DNA of 5,800 nt from an uncultured bacterium (GTDB lineage Bacteria; Patescibacteriota; Patescibacteriia; CAIQCM01), in the NCBI GenBank assembly GCA_903870305.1, contig CAIQCM010000108.1:1-5800 (forward strand). Reading direction: 5' to 3'. The position numbers and the translations under genes are program-made. Shown piece by piece: positions 1-5,218 of the stretch. Positions within the stretch are counted from its first letter, which is position 1; the number at the start of each line of letters is the position of its first letter. Under the pieces are notes generated by a model. The model had not been told where the DNA came from and ran no database searches. It saw nothing but the letters and a program-made list of their open reading frames with translations.

Positions 1-2
1 CG

Positions 3-974
3 GCCTTGGTGCGCGCCGTTGCTTTGCGTTACGGCATCGTCGATCGACCGAGCGAACGACCCGGCAAGATCCATACGGTGCCCGTGCCGCTCTTGGGGGG
101 AGTGGGAATTTTTTTAAGTTTCTCGGTTTGTCTCATTGTTGCCGCGCTTACGACCGGGCGCGTTATTGGGGCGATCACTTGGCCGATGCTTATCGGCGTT
201 ATCGCGGGCGGCGCCATTTTGATCATTGGCGGCGCGCTTGATGACATAAAAAACTTGCCGCCGCGCCTGCAGATATTGTTTCCGCTCGCCGCCACACTCG
301 TCGTCATCTTTTGCGGGGTCGGCGTTTCTAAACTTTCCAGCCCGTTCGGCGGAATTATATATTTGGCGGCGCCGCTCTCCGGGCTTGTCATTTTTCCGTA
401 TATCATGGGGACGACCTACGCGACCAAGTTTTTCGACGGCCTCGACGGTTTGGTGACGGGGCTCGCCGCAATCGGCGCGCTCCTTATCATGATCCTCGCG
501 CTTACCACGCGATACTTTCAGCCGGACGTGGCGCTTATTGCCGCGATCACGCTTGGATCCTTTGCCGGTTTTTTGCCGTGGAACTTTCATCCGGCAAAAA
601 TTTACTTGGGCGAGGGGGGAGCGCTTTTTGCCGGCTACATCCTCGGTGTGCTTTCGATAATTTCCGGCGCCAAGATCGCCGTGGTGCTCATGGCACTCGG
701 GGTGGCGGTCGTTGATGCGGCTTGGGTGATCCTCCGACGAGCGCTTTGGGAAAGACGTTCGCCGGTTTCCGCCGATCGCAAGCATTTGCATCATCGCTTG
801 TTGGACGCCGGCTGGAGCCAGCGCAACACCGTGCTGTTCATTTGGTTTGTTTCCGCGGCCTTTGGCGCCGCCACCTTATTGCTCCAAAGCGCGGGTAAGC
901 TCGTCGCCTTTATTCTGCTCGCGCTCGTCACGCTCACCGTCGGCGTGGCCGCGATCTTAAAAAGAAAGAAATGA
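3..974 (+). CDS. Polyprenyl-phosphate sugar-1-phosphate transferase, WecA/MraY superfamily (5' partial)
   Basis: Integral membrane enzyme of the Glycos_transf_4 family (PF00953). The family moves a sugar-1-phosphate from a UDP-sugar onto undecaprenyl phosphate, the first step of O-antigen, teichoic acid or other surface glycan synthesis. Counting from the TTG at 6, visible motifs are VDRP...KIH...PLLGG (12-32), the Mg-binding GALDDIKNLPP (76-86), KFFDGLDGLVTG (141-152), NFHPAKIYLGEGGALF (193-208) and ADRKHLHHRLL (256-266), with about eight or nine hydrophobic helices between. Family members begin with a transmembrane helix before the VDRP loop. The frame is open to the window edge, so the gene starts upstream and the TTG at 6 is not its start. 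Its stop overlaps the next start (ATGA, 971-974). Two motif positions differ from the E. coli type: GEGGA for GDxGS, and Y/K where Asn is usual before DGLDGL. The exact sugar cannot be assigned; WecA-like is more likely than MraY. Confidence 0.9.
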   Translation, partial: ALVRAVALRYGIVDRPSERPGKIHTVPVPLLGGVGIFLSFSVCLIVAALTTGRVIGAITWPMLIGVIAGGAILIIGGALDDIKNLPPRLQILFPLAATLVVIFCGVGVSKLSSPFGGIIYLAAPLSGLVIFPYIMGTTYATKFFDGLDGLVTGLAAIGALLIMILALTTRYFQPDVALIAAITLGSFAGFLPWNFHPAKIYLGEGGALFAGYILGVLSIISGAKIAVVLMALGVAVVDAAWVILRRALWERRSPVSADRKHLHHRLLDAGWSQRNTVLFIWFVSAAFGAATLLLQSAGKLVAFILLALVTLTVGVAAILKRKK

Positions 975-1444
975 AATTCAGAAACAAGATCATTATCCCG
1001 ATCATCGTTTGTCTCGCGGTCATTTTCATCGCAGGTTTTTTTGTCGCATATTTTTTTAAAGTCGGCGCCGTCCACGTCTCGATCAATTCCGGTTTGGAAA
1101 AACGAACCATCACCGTCGGTTCAACGAAAATACCGGTCGAGGTGGCTGCAACCGCCTCCGAGCAAAAACTGGGGTTGTCATACCGAAGGTCGCTTGCGCC
1201 AAACGCCGGCATGCTTTTCCCGATCATCGATCCGGCGCAAACAGGATTTTGGATGAATGGCATGAATTTTCCGCTCGACTTTATTTATTTTGACCAAGGC
1301 CGCGTGGTTGAAACAAAAGATCATGTTTCTAATTTTGATCTGACCCCGTTCTTTCCCAACGAAGCCGTTGATGCGGTTTTGGAAGTGAATGCCGGATATG
1401 TTGCGAGCCATGGCATAAGCGTCGGTGATGCCAGCGATTATTGA
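971..1444 (+). CDS. Membrane-anchored DUF192 family protein
   Basis: The 157-residue protein starts with a short positive stretch (MKFRNK) and one hydrophobic segment at about 7-29. This fits an N-terminal membrane anchor or uncleaved signal, with the rest outside the cytoplasm. Residues about 45-155 match the DUF192 (PF02643) pattern: EQKLGLSYRRSL, then AGMLFPI, FWMNGMNFPLDFIYFD, and VLEVNAGYVASHGISVGD near the C-terminus. The length is usual for the family, which has no firmly established function although structures are known. The ATG overlaps the upstream stop as ATGA, and only a purine-rich AAAGAAAG precedes it, so translational coupling to the transferase is likely. The stop TGA touches the region upstream of the pgsA-like gene. 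The neighbours are membrane or envelope enzymes, but this is weak evidence for a role in envelope biology. Confidence 0.87.
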   Translation: MKFRNKIIIPIIVCLAVIFIAGFFVAYFFKVGAVHVSINSGLEKRTITVGSTKIPVEVAATASEQKLGLSYRRSLAPNAGMLFPIIDPAQTGFWMNGMNFPLDFIYFDQGRVVETKDHVSNFDLTPFFPNEAVDAVLEVNAGYVASHGISVGDASDY

Positions 1445-1469
1445 CCGGAACCGGTTTTTTTGATAAACT
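1441..1469 (+). promoter_or_regulatory. Possible internal promoter before the pgsA-like gene
   Basis: TTGACC (1441-1446) and TAAACT (1464-1469) are separated by 17 bases, and TGA sits just before the second hexamer as in an extended -10. The predicted transcript would start near 1476, right at the GGAGG. The -10 matches only four of six consensus bases, and the site may be chance because the gene could be served from upstream. Confidence 0.25.
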
Positions 1470-1475
1470 CGGGGC

Positions 1476-1480
1476 GGAGG
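1476..1480 (+). promoter_or_regulatory. Shine-Dalgarno site of the pgsA-like gene
   Basis: GGAGG with a five-base spacer to the ATG at 1486. It fixes the start of this gene and is the only clear canonical Shine-Dalgarno site in the window. Confidence 0.7.
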
Positions 1481-1485
1481 AAGTA

Positions 1486-2103
1486 ATGACAATAAGTTCT
1501 TTGACTCGCGACGACGAGACCGTTTGGTACAAGATCCTATTTCATCCGAATGTGATCACGGCGATACGGTTGGTTCTGTTGCCGGTGATCTTCCTCTGTC
1601 TCAGCTTCGGTGAAACGCGCGACGCCCTTGTCTTTTTTCTTGCTGCCGAGGCGACGGATATCCTTGATGGCTACTTGGCGCGGCGCTGGAAGATATTCTC
1701 CGAGTTCGGCGCACTCTTTGATTCGCTCTCGGACAAGATCTTTCATCTGCCATTGCTCTTCTATTTCCTGGTCTATCCGAGGCCCGATCTGCCGCACATC
1801 TTTCTATTGCGCGACATTCTCGCGCAGTATGAAGGGTGGTTCGTCTTCGGGATAATCTTCGCCATTGAGGCGTTGCTCGTCCTATCGCGCACGACGCTTC
1901 TTGAAAAATGGCGTCGCGGCGCGTCCAATAAGGCCGGTGTATGGGGGAAGATCAAGACATGGATCCAAGCGATGGCGATCGGCGGCTACATTATCGGCAG
2001 TGTCGGAACCGTTACGGTCGCTCAAGTATTGGTCGCAACCGCGATCATTCTCGGTTTCTTGTCCCTTTCCAGTCGCATCCGTTTCGTTCGCGACGGGCGC
2101 TAG
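1486..2103 (+). CDS. pgsA: CDP-alcohol phosphatidyltransferase, PgsA-like
   Basis: Multi-pass membrane enzyme that transfers a phosphatidyl group from CDP-diacylglycerol to an alcohol. The best guess is glycerol-3-phosphate, giving phosphatidylglycerol phosphate. The full CDP-alcohol phosphatidyltransferase signature DxxDGxxARx8Gx3Dx3D is present with exact spacing: D58, D61, G62, A65, R66, G75, D79 and D83. PNVITAIR (21-28) matches the N-terminal PNxxTxxR segment and GKIKT (154-158) the conserved PgsA-type loop. I chose the ATG at 1486 over an in-frame TTG at 1441 because GGAGG (1476-1480) lies five bases before it and the 15 extra residues are not family-like. The protein is then 205 residues, slightly longer than typical PgsA (about 180-190), with an extended loop around 95-145 between the motif and GKIKT. 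A different acceptor such as inositol phosphate cannot be excluded. The TAG stop is followed by an intrinsic terminator. Confidence 0.85.
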   Translation: MTISSLTRDDETVWYKILFHPNVITAIRLVLLPVIFLCLSFGETRDALVFFLAAEATDILDGYLARRWKIFSEFGALFDSLSDKIFHLPLLFYFLVYPRPDLPHIFLLRDILAQYEGWFVFGIIFAIEALLVLSRTTLLEKWRRGASNKAGVWGKIKTWIQAMAIGGYIIGSVGTVTVAQVLVATAIILGFLSLSSRIRFVRDGR

Positions 2104-2121
2104 ACGGCGCGTTCGCGATCG

Positions 2122-2150
2122 GCGGGTTCTTCGTGAACCCGCTTTTTCTT
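2122..2150 (+). terminator. Rho-independent terminator of the transferase-DUF192-pgsA unit
   Basis: GCGGGTTC (2122-2129) pairs perfectly over 8 bp with GAACCCGC (2135-2142) around a TTCGT loop. TTTTTCTT (2143-2150) follows immediately. It lies 19 bases after the pgsA-like stop, so it closes the upstream operon and insulates rplU. Confidence 0.9.
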
Positions 2151-2166
2151 AATATTACCACCAATC

Positions 2167-2185
2167 GCCGAGGCTTCGCCTCGGC
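2167..2185. repeat. GC-rich perfect hairpin upstream of the rplU promoter
   Basis: GCCGAGGC (2167-2174) and GCCTCGGC (2178-2185) form an 8-bp perfect inverted repeat with a three-base TTC loop. No T tract follows directly on either strand, so it is not a standard terminator. It ends four bases before the -35 box at 2190, a place where an operator or a secondary transcription block could sit. Confidence 0.6.
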
Positions 2186-2189
2186 AGAT

Positions 2190-2218
2190 TTGACGTTTTT
2201 GCGGCTATATTGTATAGT
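2190..2218 (+). promoter_or_regulatory. Sigma70-type promoter for rplU
   Basis: TTGACG (2190-2195) and TATAGT (2213-2218) are 17 bases apart, each matching five of six consensus bases with optimal spacing. The predicted transcription start is near 2225. That leaves a leader of about 35 bases before the rplU ATG at 2260 and places the alternative in-frame ATG at 2221 upstream of the transcript. Confidence 0.8.
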
Positions 2219-2259
2219 AAATGCGTAATCAGCCCTTAGGCGGATTTTTATTATCAGCT

Positions 2260-2574
2260 ATGAATTTCGCGATCATCAAAACCGGCGGAAAACAATATCT
2301 TGTGAAAGAAGGCGAGACGCTTGAAGTTGAGCTTTTGGCCGGCAAAAATGCCGGCGACAAGATCGATTTTGAGGTCATGCTTGCCGCAAACGGCGACGAC
2401 GTTAAAGTCGGCAAGCCGCTTGTTAAAGGCGCCAAGGTGATGGCCTCGGTCGTCGAGCACGGCAAGGGCGAGAAGGTCCATGTGATCAAGTACCACCGCA
2501 AGGCGCGCTACAAGCGCAACCGCGGCCACCGCCAGCCGTACACCAAATTGAATATTGAAAAAATTTCTGCCTAA
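2260..2574 (+). CDS. rplU: 50S ribosomal protein bL21
   Basis: The 104-residue protein has the length and sequence of bacterial L21, a large-subunit protein that binds 23S rRNA. The N-terminus MNFAIIKTGGKQYLVKEGE is the family hallmark, and the basic C-terminal segment KYHRKARYKRNRGHRQPYT (about 79-97) is the rRNA-binding signature. The ATG at 2260 was chosen because L21 proteins begin at this point; an in-frame ATG at 2221 adds 13 unrelated residues and lies upstream of the predicted transcription start. No Shine-Dalgarno site is well placed; TTAGGCGGA ends 15 bases upstream, which is too far. The gene has its own promoter and terminator and therefore looks monocistronic. The usual partner rpmA (bL27) does not follow; recR converges instead. 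The stop codon TAA lies in the loop of the terminator hairpin. Confidence 0.97.
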   Translation: MNFAIIKTGGKQYLVKEGETLEVELLAGKNAGDKIDFEVMLAANGDDVKVGKPLVKGAKVMASVVEHGKGEKVHVIKYHRKARYKRNRGHRQPYTKLNIEKISA

Positions 2575-2588
2575 AGCAGAAATTTTTT
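2558..2588. terminator. Bidirectional intrinsic terminator shared by rplU and recR
   Basis: AAAAAATTTCTGC (2558-2570) and GCAGAAATTTTTT (2576-2588) are perfect 13-bp complements around the five-base loop CTAAA. The A6 and T6 ends give a U tract after the hairpin on either strand, so it can end rplU from the left and recR from the right. The left arm is rplU coding sequence, the rplU TAA (2572-2574) is inside the loop, and the recR stop (2592-2594) is three bases beyond the right arm. Confidence 0.9.
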
Positions 2589-2591
2589 GTA

Positions 2592-3197
2592 TCATTTTAT
2601 AACTTCCCGTCGTCCCGAGATCGCGTCGGTTAACGTGATCTCGTCGGCATACTGAAGTTCGGCGCCCATGGGGAGGCCGCGGGCGAGGCGGGTGATGCGG
2701 ATGGGATAGTTTTTGAGCGCGCCGGTTAAGGCGAGGATGGTGGTTTCGCCGTCAAGGTTGGGGGAAAAGGCGAGCATGACCTCACGGACGCGGTCGTTCG
2801 CGACCCGGTGGATCAATTCGGCGAGGCGCAATTTTTCTGCGGTCATGCCTTCAAGAGGGGAAAGCGTGCCGCCCAAGACATGATAAAGGCCGCGGTATGC
2901 GCCGGTGGCTTCAATTGCGCCAATGTCCTGCGGCTCAGCGACGACGCAAAGCGTCGAGCGGTCGCGGCGACCGTCGGAACATATTTCGCACGGGTTTTGG
3001 TGGCCGACGGTAAAACAAACTTTGCAGATGGAAACGGATTTTGTCGCGAGCGCCACGGAGGCGGTGAATGCCTCGATCTCGGCGTGCGAGCGGCGCAAGA
3101 GCGAAAAAACATAGCGCTCGGCCGTCTTGGGGCCGACGCCGGGGAGCGTCTGAAACGCCTCCAATAATTCTTGGATCTCGGGAGTGTACTTTCGCAC
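2592..3197 (-). CDS. recR: Recombination mediator protein RecR
   Basis: RecR works with RecO (and RecF) to load RecA on SSB-coated single-stranded DNA at gaps. The 201-residue length is typical. Domains in order: helix-hairpin-helix LPGVGPKTAER (18-28); a four-cysteine zinc finger C58-x2-C61...C70-x2-C73; a Toprim domain from about 82, starting LCVVAEPQDIGAIE with E88 and continuing through FSPNLDGETT with D149; and the conserved C-terminal segment RGLPMGAELQYADEITLTDAISGRR (173-197). All key residues are present. The start is GTG at 3197, giving the canonical N-terminus. No Shine-Dalgarno site is visible before it. TATAAC on the minus strand (3215-3220) could be a -10 box with a leader of about 11 bases, but no good -35 accompanies it. 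It follows ebfC on the same strand after a 104-base gap carrying a heptamer repeat. The ebfC-recR pairing is conserved across bacteria. Confidence 0.97.
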   Translation of the reverse strand: MRKYTPEIQELLEAFQTLPGVGPKTAERYVFSLLRRSHAEIEAFTASVALATKSVSICKVCFTVGHQNPCEICSDGRRDRSTLCVVAEPQDIGAIEATGAYRGLYHVLGGTLSPLEGMTAEKLRLAELIHRVANDRVREVMLAFSPNLDGETTILALTGALKNYPIRITRLARGLPMGAELQYADEITLTDAISGRREVIK

Positions 3198-3219
3198 TTA
3201 TCAAGTATTAAAGGGTTAT

Positions 3220-3292
3220 AACGATGAATGACTAACGACTAACGATGAACGACTAATAACGGTGTCGTATTCATCATTCATACTTAGTCGTT
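3220..3292. repeat. Heptamer tandem array with an inverted second half
   Basis: Five contiguous 7-base units fit AAYGAYK on the plus strand: AACGATG, AATGACT, AACGACT, AACGATG and AACGACT (3220-3254). After a spacer, four units read in phase on the minus strand: AACGACT (3286-3292), AAGTATG, AATGATG and AATACGA (3265-3271), the last three degenerate. The halves face each other and can pair: GAACGACTAA (3247-3256) with TTAGTCGTTC (3284-3293), or alternatively ATGAATGA (3224-3231) with TCATTCAT (3274-3281). It fills most of the ebfC-recR gap. No T tract follows, so it is not a plain terminator. Function unknown. Confidence 0.75.
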
Positions 3293-3301
3293 CGTTTAAA
3301 A

Positions 3302-3583
3302 TTATTTTTGCAATTCTTCCAGTTCCTTCCGCTTTTTGAAAAGCACGAATTGGACTTTCTTGACGGCGTCGGTTAGGGCGTCCTTGACGCCGGTTTCGAG
3401 CTCGGTTTTTTTACCGATGATCTCGTCGTCGATCGTCACCTTTTTAACTTCAAAAGTTCCGGTCATTTCGATCATGATCTTGCCCCAAGCGCTCTGGCCG
3501 GTCACGGTCTCGCTTGAAAGGATCTCCTGCGCCTTTTTTGCGCTCGAGCGCATGTCTTTGAATTCTTTGAGCTTATTAAACAT
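3302..3583 (-). CDS. ebfC: YbaB/EbfC family nucleoid-associated protein
   Basis: Small dimeric DNA-binding protein associated with the nucleoid; Borrelia EbfC binds DNA directly. From the ATG at 3583 the product is 93 residues, a little shorter than the usual 100-110. It has an N-terminal charged helix (FNKLKEFKDMRSSAKKAQEIL), the family core VTGQSAWGKIMIEMTGTFEVKKVTIDDEI (about 27-55), and a C-terminal helix with LETGVKDALTDAVKKVQ. The start at MFNKLK is typical of the family; an ATG two codons upstream (3589) is equally possible. The frame stays open to 3703, but that extension would run through the large palindrome and is not family-like. No Shine-Dalgarno site or convincing promoter is visible. 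It lies between dnaB and recR on one strand. Elsewhere ybaB usually sits between dnaX and recR; here dnaB occupies the upstream position. Confidence 0.9.
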   Translation of the reverse strand: MFNKLKEFKDMRSSAKKAQEILSSETVTGQSAWGKIMIEMTGTFEVKKVTIDDEIIGKKTELETGVKDALTDAVKKVQFVLFKKRKELEELQK

Positions 3584-3638
3584 CGACATAAGGGGAATTG
3601 CTTTTGAGTGAAGAATAATTCGATAAATTATGGTGCAA

Positions 3639-3743
3639 TGACTCGATGCTAATATGCTAATCCCTACGAATCTGACTAATCCGATACGAATTCGTAACGT
3701 CATTCGTTATATTCGTAGGGATTCGTATATTGGCATCGAGTCA
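3639..3743. repeat. 105-bp imperfect palindrome rich in TACGAAT words
   Basis: TGACTCGATGC (3639-3649) pairs with GCATCGAGTCA (3733-3743). Pairing continues inward through 3650-3657 with 3725-3732 (two G-T pairs), then through the perfect 13-bp block AATCCCTACGAAT (3659-3671) with ATTCGTAGGGATT (3711-3723), and further with mismatches to about 3680/3702. The apex is itself a 12-bp palindrome, TACGAATTCGTA (3685-3696). The heptamer TACGAAT occurs at 3665 and 3685 on the plus strand and at 3690-3696, 3711-3717 and 3721-3727 on the minus strand. It lies in the 178-base dnaB-ebfC gap and lacks the T tract of an intrinsic terminator. It could act as a cruciform, an mRNA-stabilising hairpin, a processing site, or a small mobile palindromic repeat. 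Confidence 0.85.
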
Positions 3744-3761
3744 AAGGCGAGCGGAGCGAGC

Positions 3762-5138
3762 CTATTCGCCCATCGTGGTTTTACCGGCGTAGGCGCGATC
3801 CAGATTCTTGAAACTGACGCGGGCTTCGTCGAAGAACAATTTTACCACGCCCGTCGGGCCGTTTCTATGTTTGGCCACATGGATCTCGGCCAGGTTGCGT
3901 TCTTCCATGGGAATATCCTCAATGCGGTAGTTGCGGTCGGCGGCTTTCCTATAGATGAACATGACAACGTCGGCGTCTTGCTCGATGGAGCCGGATTCGC
4001 GCAAGTGGGCGAGCTTGGGGATGGCGGGCTTACTCATTTCCACGGCGCGGGAAAGCTGGGAAAGGGCGACGACCGGCACGTTAAGTTCGCGCGCCAAGCC
4101 CTTTAAGGAACGCGTGATCTCGGAAATTTCCAAGACGCGATTCTCGATCTTGGTCTTGCTTTCCATAAGCTGCAAGTAGTCGATGATGATGAGCCCGAGG
4201 CCATGCTCCATCTGGAGGCGCCGCGCCTTGGTGCGGATCTCCATAATGCTTGAAGAAGGGGAGTCGTCGATCCAAATGGACGCTTCCGAGAGCACGCCGA
4301 GCGCGTGGCCGATCCTGGCGAAGTCGTCCGAGCCGCCTTGCTCGGAGAGCCGGCCGGTGCGCATGCGCCAAAGGTCGACGTTCGCTTCCGAACAGATCAT
4401 GCGGTCGACCAATTGCTCCTTGGACATTTCGAGCGAGATCACCCCGACCGCCACTTTGTTTTTGACCGCGGCGTGGCGGGCGATGTCCATGGCGAGCGAC
4501 GTTTTTCCGACCGAAGGACGCGCGGCGAGGATCACCAGGTCGGAGCGCTGCAGGCCGCCCAAGAGCGCGTCAAGTTCGTGGTAGCCCGTGGCAATGCCGC
4601 GCAGTTTTCCTTTTTCGCGATGCAGTTCATCAATGCGGTCGAAGGCCGATTCGAGCACGTTCGACATGGGGACGAACGATTGTTTGGTGTGTTTTTGCGA
4701 AATGGCGAAGAGCCGCTGTTCGGCGGTGTCGAGGAGCCGCGACACTTCTTCGTTCTCGTCAAAACCGCTCCCCACGATCTCGGTCGCGGCGGAGATGAGT
4801 TTGCGCAAGGTGGCTTTTTTGACGATGATCTCGGCATAGTGGGCGATGTTCGCCGCCGTCGGCACTGAGTTTGAAAGGGTGATGAGGTAAGCGCGGCCGC
4901 CCACCAGTTCAAGTTGTTTGCGGTCGTTTAACCGCGTGGCCAAGGAAAGCAGGTCAATGGGCTCGCGCTTTTTAAACAGATCGACCATGGCCTCGTAAAC
5001 TTGCCGGTGGATATCGCGGTAAAAATCATCGGGTTGCACCATGTCGCCAACCTTAATGATCGCGTCCTTGTCGAGGAGCAAGGCGCCCAAAAATGACTGT
5101 TCGGCTTCATTGGAGTGCGGCGGGATCTTGTCGATCAT
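3762..5138 (-). CDS. dnaB: Replicative DNA helicase DnaB
   Basis: Hexameric ATP-driven helicase that unwinds DNA at the replication fork on the lagging-strand template and interacts with primase. The 458-residue length is normal. The N-terminal domain (about 1-105) opens with PPHSNEAEQSFLGALLLD. A linker leads to the RecA-like motor: GIATGYHELDALLGGLQ (181-197), Walker A ARPSVGKT (206-213), ISLEMS with the catalytic glutamate E237, Walker B LIIIDYLQLM (316-325, D320), the ALSQLSR segment (358-364), LRESGSIEQDADVVMFIYR (379-397), and KHRNGPTG (423-430) carrying the arginine-finger region. No intein interrupts the ATPase motifs, a common insertion site in DnaB. The ATG at 5138 gives the family N-terminus; no Shine-Dalgarno site precedes it. 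The stop is TAG. It heads a same-strand run with ebfC and recR and is divergent from the permease gene across 80 bases. Confidence 0.98.
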   Translation of the reverse strand: MIDKIPPHSNEAEQSFLGALLLDKDAIIKVGDMVQPDDFYRDIHRQVYEAMVDLFKKREPIDLLSLATRLNDRKQLELVGGRAYLITLSNSVPTAANIAHYAEIIVKKATLRKLISAATEIVGSGFDENEEVSRLLDTAEQRLFAISQKHTKQSFVPMSNVLESAFDRIDELHREKGKLRGIATGYHELDALLGGLQRSDLVILAARPSVGKTSLAMDIARHAAVKNKVAVGVISLEMSKEQLVDRMICSEANVDLWRMRTGRLSEQGGSDDFARIGHALGVLSEASIWIDDSPSSSIMEIRTKARRLQMEHGLGLIIIDYLQLMESKTKIENRVLEISEITRSLKGLARELNVPVVALSQLSRAVEMSKPAIPKLAHLRESGSIEQDADVVMFIYRKAADRNYRIEDIPMEERNLAEIHVAKHRNGPTGVVKLFFDEARVSFKNLDRAYAGKTTMGE

Positions 5139-5150
5139 AGTGGCAGAACA

Positions 5151-5179
5151 ATCTTATGGGCAAACCGTCCCGAGAGCAA
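5151..5179 (-). promoter_or_regulatory. Possible promoter for dnaB
   Basis: On the minus strand TTGCTC (5179-5174) and TAAGAT (5156-5151) are 17 bases apart. Only 12 bases separate the -10 from the dnaB ATG, so any leader would be about five bases. This fits the missing Shine-Dalgarno site, but both hexamers are weak matches. Confidence 0.3.
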
Positions 5180-5204
5180 GTAGATAACATGGTACTAAAC
5201 GGGG

Positions 5205-5210
5205 TATAAT
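5205..5210 (+). promoter_or_regulatory. Consensus -10 box of the permease gene, leaderless start predicted
   Basis: A perfect TATAAT lies only eight bases before the ATG at 5219. A usual start about seven bases downstream would be near 5217, leaving a leader of zero to two bases and no room for a ribosome binding site. No good -35 box is found 16-18 bases upstream. Confidence 0.6.
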
Positions 5211-5218
5211 GTCCTCTT

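Noticed and set aside
114..794. 226-codon open frame on the minus strand
   Set aside because: It lies entirely opposite the well-supported WecA-type gene. Its product is a charged, low-order sequence with no recognisable domain, so it is an antisense shadow.
1441..1485. TTG start for the pgsA-like gene overlapping the DUF192 stop
   Set aside because: GGAGG at 1476-1480 points to the ATG at 1486, and the 15 added residues are not family-like.
2221..2259. Earlier in-frame ATG for rplU
   Set aside because: It overlaps the predicted -10/start region and adds 13 residues not found in L21 proteins.
3220..3293. CRISPR array
   Set aside because: Units are 7 bases with no spacers; no cas gene is present in the window.
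3584..3703. Upstream extension of ebfC on the minus strand
   Set aside because: The frame is open, but the extra 40 residues would be encoded by the palindrome and do not resemble YbaB proteins; MFNKLK is the expected N-terminus.
3746..3762. GC-rich stretch at the dnaB stop that looks like a hairpin
   Set aside because: On checking, only three base pairs form at the ends; it is a short direct repeat of GCGAGC, not a stem-loop.
3654..4106. 150-codon open frame on the plus strand starting in the palindrome
   Set aside because: Mostly antisense to the dnaB 3' end; the first part translates palindromic noncoding DNA.
4410..4640. Intein in the DnaB Walker A region
   Set aside because: DnaB motifs run continuously and the protein has normal length.
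4305..4868. 187-codon open frame on the plus strand
   Set aside because: Fully antisense to dnaB, whose motifs are intact across the same bases; no domain seen.
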